Source of the DNA: an uncultured Candidatus Actinomarina sp.
GTDB lineage: Bacteria > Actinomycetota > Acidimicrobiia > Actinomarinales > Actinomarinaceae
Length of the DNA: 52,331 nt
Direction: 5' to 3'
Assembly (NCBI GenBank): GCA_902587025.1
Contig: CACIJJ010000002.1
Coordinates: forward strand, 87,473 to 139,803
Shown here: in pieces, positions 48,805 to 52,331 of the stretch
How positions within the stretch are numbered: position 1 is the first letter of the stretch
Layout: each line of letters begins with the position of its first letter
Program-made: the position numbers and the translations under genes
The notes under the pieces: model-generated
The model's input: the letters and a program-made list of their open reading frames with translations, nothing else
Database searches by the model: none
Told to the model about the DNA's origin: nothing

Positions 48805-49390
48805 ACCTAACTTTGTTTTAGTTGGACTTTGGAATCCTCAACCAAAATATATCAATACTCGTCACAATATCGGCGCCGATATACTTTTCTCTTACTGTCA
48901 AAAAAAGGGTAAAGAATTTCAATTAGATAGTTCAGGAAGTTTTCAGTCTACAAAATATGAATTTGAAGATAAATTAGTAAATTTATTAATACCTATGACC
49001 TCTATGAACAAATCAGGACAAGGATTAAAAGCGTTTCTAATGAGTACTGGAATAAGAGATTATGAATTAGTTGTAATTCATGATGATATTGATCTGGCAT
49101 TTGGTAGATTTCGTATAAAAAAGGCAAGTTCTGACGGTGGTCATAACGGCATTAAGTCGATTGATTCATCTTTAGGACATAGCAATTATTGGAGGTTCAA
49201 AATTGGTCTTGGAAGACCACCGTCAAAGGTAGATCCTGCAGATTATGTTTTATCAAAGTTTAATAATGACGAGACAGAAGAAGTTGAGTTTATAATTGAA
49301 GACAGCATGGAAATTATTGACTCATTTTTAGAAAATTCAGAAAATGGAATAAAAAAAGCATCTGAGCGAAGAATTATTGATGTGATCTAA
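48794..49390 (+). CDS. pth: Peptidyl-tRNA hydrolase
   Basis: A 198-residue enzyme if it starts at the GTG at 48794, overlapping the last 11 bases of rplY in another frame. It releases peptides from stalled peptidyl-tRNAs. Blocks: VGLWNPQPKYINTRHNIGAD (catalytic His in TRHN), SMNKSGQG, IHDDIDLAFGRFRIKKASSDGGHNGIKSI, YWRFKIGLGRP. The usual GLGNPG loop is GLWNPQ here. ORFs opening further upstream lie in the L25 acidic tail and look non-coding. Confidence 0.9.
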   Translation: MENKPNFVLVGLWNPQPKYINTRHNIGADILFSYCQKKGKEFQLDSSGSFQSTKYEFEDKLVNLLIPMTSMNKSGQGLKAFLMSTGIRDYELVVIHDDIDLAFGRFRIKKASSDGGHNGIKSIDSSLGHSNYWRFKIGLGRPPSKVDPADYVLSKFNNDETEEVEFIIEDSMEIIDSFLENSENGIKKASERRIIDVI

Positions 49391-49938
49391 TGAAAAGATA
49401 TATACCTGATTTACTTGCAATCTTTCGTATAGCTTCATCACCTGTAATTTTATTTCTTATTTTGGCGGATGGTTCAAGTGAAGGTTTAATGTTAATACCC
49501 GCAATAATTGCTTTCATTGCTGCTTGGACAGATTTTTTTGACGGGAGGTTAGCAAGAAAATGGAATGTGTCTTCAAAAGTTGGGGCATTTCTGGATACAA
49601 TTGCAGATAAAATCTTTATTACATTTATATTTGTTGGCTTTACATACATAGATAGAGTAAGTATTTGGGTGACAGTCCTCTTAATTGTTAGAGAGTTTGT
49701 AATTACTGGATTAAGAGGCCTCGCTGGAAATGAAGGGATAATGATCCCACCAAGTAAATTTGGAAAAGCAAAAGCAAGTCTTCAATTTTGGGCCGTAGGT
49801 TTTGTCATGATGGACTTTCCTTTATCAATATTAAACCTAACCATTGCAGAGTTATTTGTGATGCATGCCTTAATCTTCTCTTATATATCCGGATACCAAT
49901 ACATCGTCTCTTACTTTAAATCAAAGAATGAAATATAA
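49390..49938 (+). CDS. pgsA: CDP-diacylglycerol--glycerol-3-phosphate phosphatidyltransferase
   Basis: A 182-residue membrane enzyme with the CDP-alcohol phosphatidyltransferase motif DFFDGRLARKWNVSSKVGAF followed by DTIADK, containing all conserved Asp, Gly and Arg residues. It makes phosphatidylglycerol phosphate; the related phosphatidylinositol/cardiolipin enzymes cannot be fully excluded. Coupled to pth by TAATG. Confidence 0.87.
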   Translation: MKRYIPDLLAIFRIASSPVILFLILADGSSEGLMLIPAIIAFIAAWTDFFDGRLARKWNVSSKVGAFLDTIADKIFITFIFVGFTYIDRVSIWVTVLLIVREFVITGLRGLAGNEGIMIPPSKFGKAKASLQFWAVGFVMMDFPLSILNLTIAELFVMHALIFSYISGYQYIVSYFKSKNEI

Positions 49939-50923
49939 AAATATATTTCTTACTGGCTCTACAGGAATTTTAGGAAAGCCACTATTAAAAAAACTGGTAA
50001 ATGAAGGACATAGTGTTTTTGCGCTGTCTAGAAACAAGTTAAACGATGATTTTTTAATTTCTAATAACGCAAAAATCATAAATGGTGATTTATTCAATGA
50101 TGATATTTATGAACAACTTAAAGAAAAATCGATCGAAGCAATATTTCATGTTGCTGGTGAAAATAAAAAATGTCAGAAAGATCCTTCGGGTATGTTTAAG
50201 ACAAACATTGAAGGCACAAAACAAATGTTGGAATTAGGTAATAAATTAAATATTGAAAAGTTTATTTATACTTCCTCTGCAGCGACCCTTGGAGAAAAAA
50301 AAGGAAGTATTGGAAATGAGAATTCTATACATAGAGGCACATTTTTATCTGATTATGAAGAATCAAAATACTTAGCTGAGGAAGTTGCTTTTGCTTTTAA
50401 TAAGGAGTTTGAATTTGTGTCTATAAATCCATCATCTGTTCAGGGACCAGGAAGAATGTCCGGAACTGCAAAACTTTTGATATCAACACTGAATAAAAAA
50501 TTTCCACCCTTAATTAAAAGTTCTGTATCAGTAGTTGATATTGATGATTGCACAGAAGGTCATTACTTAGGATTAATCAATGGAAAGAATAATGAAAGAT
50601 ATGTACTTAATAGTTTCAGACTAGACATCGATGTATTAATCGAGAACCTTAAGGCGATTACAAGCTGGAATGGTTCCCCGATATATATCTCTAAACAACT
50701 TTTTACTGGACTAGGTCCTCTTTTTGATATTTTTGGGAAATTTACTTCGTTAGGTGGAGTTATATGTGGAGAAACAATAAGAGTTCTCACCCATGGACAT
50801 TTATATGATGGCCAGAAAGCTGAAAAAGAACTTGGATTGAATTACACATCGATTGATGATTTTATATCCAAGACTATCTCTTGGCTAAATAGTGAAAAAT
50901 TAACAAAAGTAGACATCAACTAA
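49928..50923 (+). CDS. NAD(P)-dependent epimerase/reductase (extended SDR)
   Basis: A 331-residue extended SDR with LTGSTGILGKPLLKKL, the YTSSAATLG serine block and YEESKYLAEE carrying the catalytic Tyr and Lys. Its C-terminal half resembles dihydroflavonol reductase-type proteins. Substrate unknown. Overlaps pgsA by 11 bases. Confidence 0.82.
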   Translation: MKYKNIFLTGSTGILGKPLLKKLVNEGHSVFALSRNKLNDDFLISNNAKIINGDLFNDDIYEQLKEKSIEAIFHVAGENKKCQKDPSGMFKTNIEGTKQMLELGNKLNIEKFIYTSSAATLGEKKGSIGNENSIHRGTFLSDYEESKYLAEEVAFAFNKEFEFVSINPSSVQGPGRMSGTAKLLISTLNKKFPPLIKSSVSVVDIDDCTEGHYLGLINGKNNERYVLNSFRLDIDVLIENLKAITSWNGSPIYISKQLFTGLGPLFDIFGKFTSLGGVICGETIRVLTHGHLYDGQKAEKELGLNYTSIDDFISKTISWLNSEKLTKVDIN

Positions 50924-50924
50924 G

Positions 50925-51665
50925 ATGAATGATTTCAATAATCTGCTTGATATAGTTTCACAACTTAGAAAAGAATGCCCATGGGACAAAGAACAAACAC
51001 ACGAAAGCCTGGCAAAGCATCTGATTGAGGAATCATACGAATTATTAGATACTTTATCAAATTTAAATGACTCACCAGAATCCTTTAATGACTTTAAAGA
51101 AGAGTTAGGAGATCTTTTACTCCAAATACTATTACATTCAGAAATTGCTTCTGAAAATAATTATTTTTCGATAATTGAAGTGATAAATTCTTTACAAAAA
51201 AAATTAATAAAACGCCACCCACATGTTTTCAACAAAAAAAACTTGAATTCATCGGAGGAAGTTGAAAAACAATGGGAAGAAATAAAGAAAGAAGGCAATA
51301 AATCTATATTTGATGACATCAACACGAAACTTCCTCCAGTAAATACAGCATTCAAAGTACAACGAAAAGCAAAGACGCTTAATTTAAGCTATAAAAATTA
51401 CGATGAGGCTTTGGATGATTTAATTTCTGAAATAAATGAACTTAAAGAAGCAACCACTTTAGAGGATAGAAAGTCAGAACTTGGCGATGTATATTTTTCA
51501 CTGATTAATGTTTCTAGATACTTAGAGGCTGATCCTGAAATTGAGTTAAAAAAATCTATTCAAACCTTTATAAATCGTGCAAAATACGTTGAAAAACATA
51601 TAAATAAAGAAACAGATATTAATGTTCTTTGGCAGGAAGCTAAGAAAAATCAAATAGATTCGTAA
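50925..51665 (+). CDS. mazG: Nucleoside triphosphate pyrophosphohydrolase (MazG)
   Basis: A 246-residue protein with two MazG domains: the first with CPWDKEQTHESLAKHLIEES and EELGDLLLQIL, and the second with a degenerate SELGDVYFSLINV. It hydrolyses (d)NTPs to monophosphates plus pyrophosphate, cleaning the nucleotide pool. Starts 1 base after the SDR stop. Confidence 0.9.
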   Translation: MNDFNNLLDIVSQLRKECPWDKEQTHESLAKHLIEESYELLDTLSNLNDSPESFNDFKEELGDLLLQILLHSEIASENNYFSIIEVINSLQKKLIKRHPHVFNKKNLNSSEEVEKQWEEIKKEGNKSIFDDINTKLPPVNTAFKVQRKAKTLNLSYKNYDEALDDLISEINELKEATTLEDRKSELGDVYFSLINVSRYLEADPEIELKKSIQTFINRAKYVEKHINKETDINVLWQEAKKNQIDS

Positions 51666-51702
51666 AGATTATTTTTTCTGTTAGATTTTAATTAACAGGG
51701 TT

Positions 51703-52331
51703 ATGAATAAAAAAATTAAAAGCATTAATGCTCGTCATATATTAGATTCAAGAGCAAATCCAACAATTGAAGTTGAAGTTACTACGAGTGATAATATCAA
51801 AGGTCGTGCCGCAGTACCATCTGGAGCCTCAACTGGAGCCCTTGAAGCTCATGAACTTAGAGATAATGATCCATCCTATAACGGGATGGGAGTAAATAAA
51901 GCGATCGAAAACGTTAAAACAATAATTTCAGACACTTTAATAGGTGAGGATGTAACTGATCAGAGCAATATTGACGATAAGTTAATTGAATTAGATGGAA
52001 CTGATAATAAAAATAATCTTGGAGCAAATGCAATCTTAGCAGTGTCTATGGCCTCAATGAGAGCAAGTGCAAATCAGCAAAACAAACAACTTTTTGAACT
52101 CTTCCCAAATATTTACGGACCACCTTCTCTACCTGTTCCTTTTATGAATATTCTCAATGGAGGTGCACACGCAGATAACTCTGTTGATATTCAAGAATTT
52201 ATGATTGTACCATTTGGCTTTGAAACTTTTGATACCTCTTTAAGAGCAGGTGTCGAGATTTATCACGTACTTAAGAAAAGACTCAAATCAAATAAGCTTT
52301 CAACCAATGTTGGTGATGAAGGAGGATTTGC
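51703..52331 (+). CDS. eno: Enolase (3' part cut off by window edge)
   Basis: 209 complete codons of enolase are present. Recognisable blocks are [67 protein letters not shown] and VGDEGGF at the edge. It converts 2-phosphoglycerate to PEP. It begins 38 bases after mazG with AGGG just upstream of the ATG. The remaining roughly half of the gene lies beyond the window. Confidence 0.95.
   Translation, partial: MNKKIKSINARHILDSRANPTIEVEVTTSDNIKGRAAVPSGASTGALEAHELRDNDPSYNGMGVNKAIENVKTIISDTLIGEDVTDQSNIDDKLIELDGTDNKNNLGANAILAVSMASMRASANQQNKQLFELFPNIYGPPSLPVPFMNILNGGAHADNSVDIQEFMIVPFGFETFDTSLRAGVEIYHVLKKRLKSNKLSTNVGDEGGF

Noticed and set aside
1-52331. Insertion sequences, prophage or integrated element
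   Set aside because: No transposase, integrase or phage structural gene is present; the only long repeat is the cytochrome tag, and the only tRNA shows no duplicated end nearby.

Overview
The window is a 52.3-kb piece of an AT-rich (roughly one-third GC by eye), very compact bacterial chromosome with no mobile elements, CRISPR arrays or rRNA. Neighbouring genes commonly share TAATG or ATGA stop/start overlaps. Most convergent gene pairs abut or overlap, and many first genes carry a TANNNT box 5-7 nt before the start codon, which suggests leaderless mRNAs. Low GC, compactness, a biotin carboxylase fused to its biotin carrier, and apparent leaderless transcription fit a streamlined marine lineage, possibly low-GC marine Actinobacteriota (Actinomarinales-like). 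That placement is inference; nothing here proves it.

Layout. 1-2.1 kb: two tandem membrane-anchored alpha/beta hydrolases. 2.2-4.7 kb: an S-adenosylmethionine hydrolase-type protein, a glutaredoxin-like protein and a RimK/RimB-like pair. 4.9-7.3 kb: a beta-propeller lipoprotein. 7.3-16.0 kb: a divergent respiratory locus. Leftward lie a CcoN-like membrane protein, a CcoO-like cytochrome c and a second cytochrome c. Rightward lie a 4-TM protein, a 2[4Fe-4S] ferredoxin, a split b6-type cytochrome b, a Rieske protein, a diheme cytochrome c and a small membrane protein. 16-25.9 kb: mixed metabolic genes (SPFH protein, nucleoside hydrolase, GNAT, DDAH-like hydrolase, YbaK, tryptophanase-like lyase, two lipoproteins including a GH57 enzyme, glycerate kinase). 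26.0-28.6 kb: three-subunit proton-translocating transhydrogenase. 28.7-33.5 kb: cytochrome b561, an archaeal-type (type II) GAPDH-like protein and pyruvate phosphate dikinase. 33.9-43.8 kb: a near-complete type II fatty acid synthesis block (fabI; accD-bioY-accC-acpS-fabD-fabH-fabG-acpP-fabF; divergent birA). 43.8-52.3 kb: a two-domain oxidoreductase, cold-shock protein, tRNA-Arg, an ABC-2 exporter, rplY-pth-pgsA, an SDR, mazG and the start of enolase.

The most unusual part is 7.3-16.0 kb. The CcoN-like protein aligns along its length with the cbb3 oxidase catalytic subunit but has only three histidines. The His-His pair for CuB and the two histidines that bind the hemes in the late helix are replaced, so it cannot be an ordinary oxygen reductase. 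Its CcoO-like partner lacks any methionine after the heme. Both cytochromes c and the cytochrome b subunit IV carry a related short helical N-terminal tag predicted to lie in the cytoplasm, and the two cytochrome copies are identical over 176 bp. The cytochrome b half keeps the CLGG cysteine that binds heme ci/cn in b6f complexes. Together these suggest a modified electron-transfer assembly built on a b6c-type complex, possibly exchanging electrons with the ferredoxin.

The fatty-acid block brings carboxylation, biotin uptake, biotin ligation, carrier activation and elongation into one locus. Transhydrogenase supplies NADPH, and PPDK, GAPDH-like, glycerate kinase and enolase genes touch lower glycolysis/gluconeogenesis.
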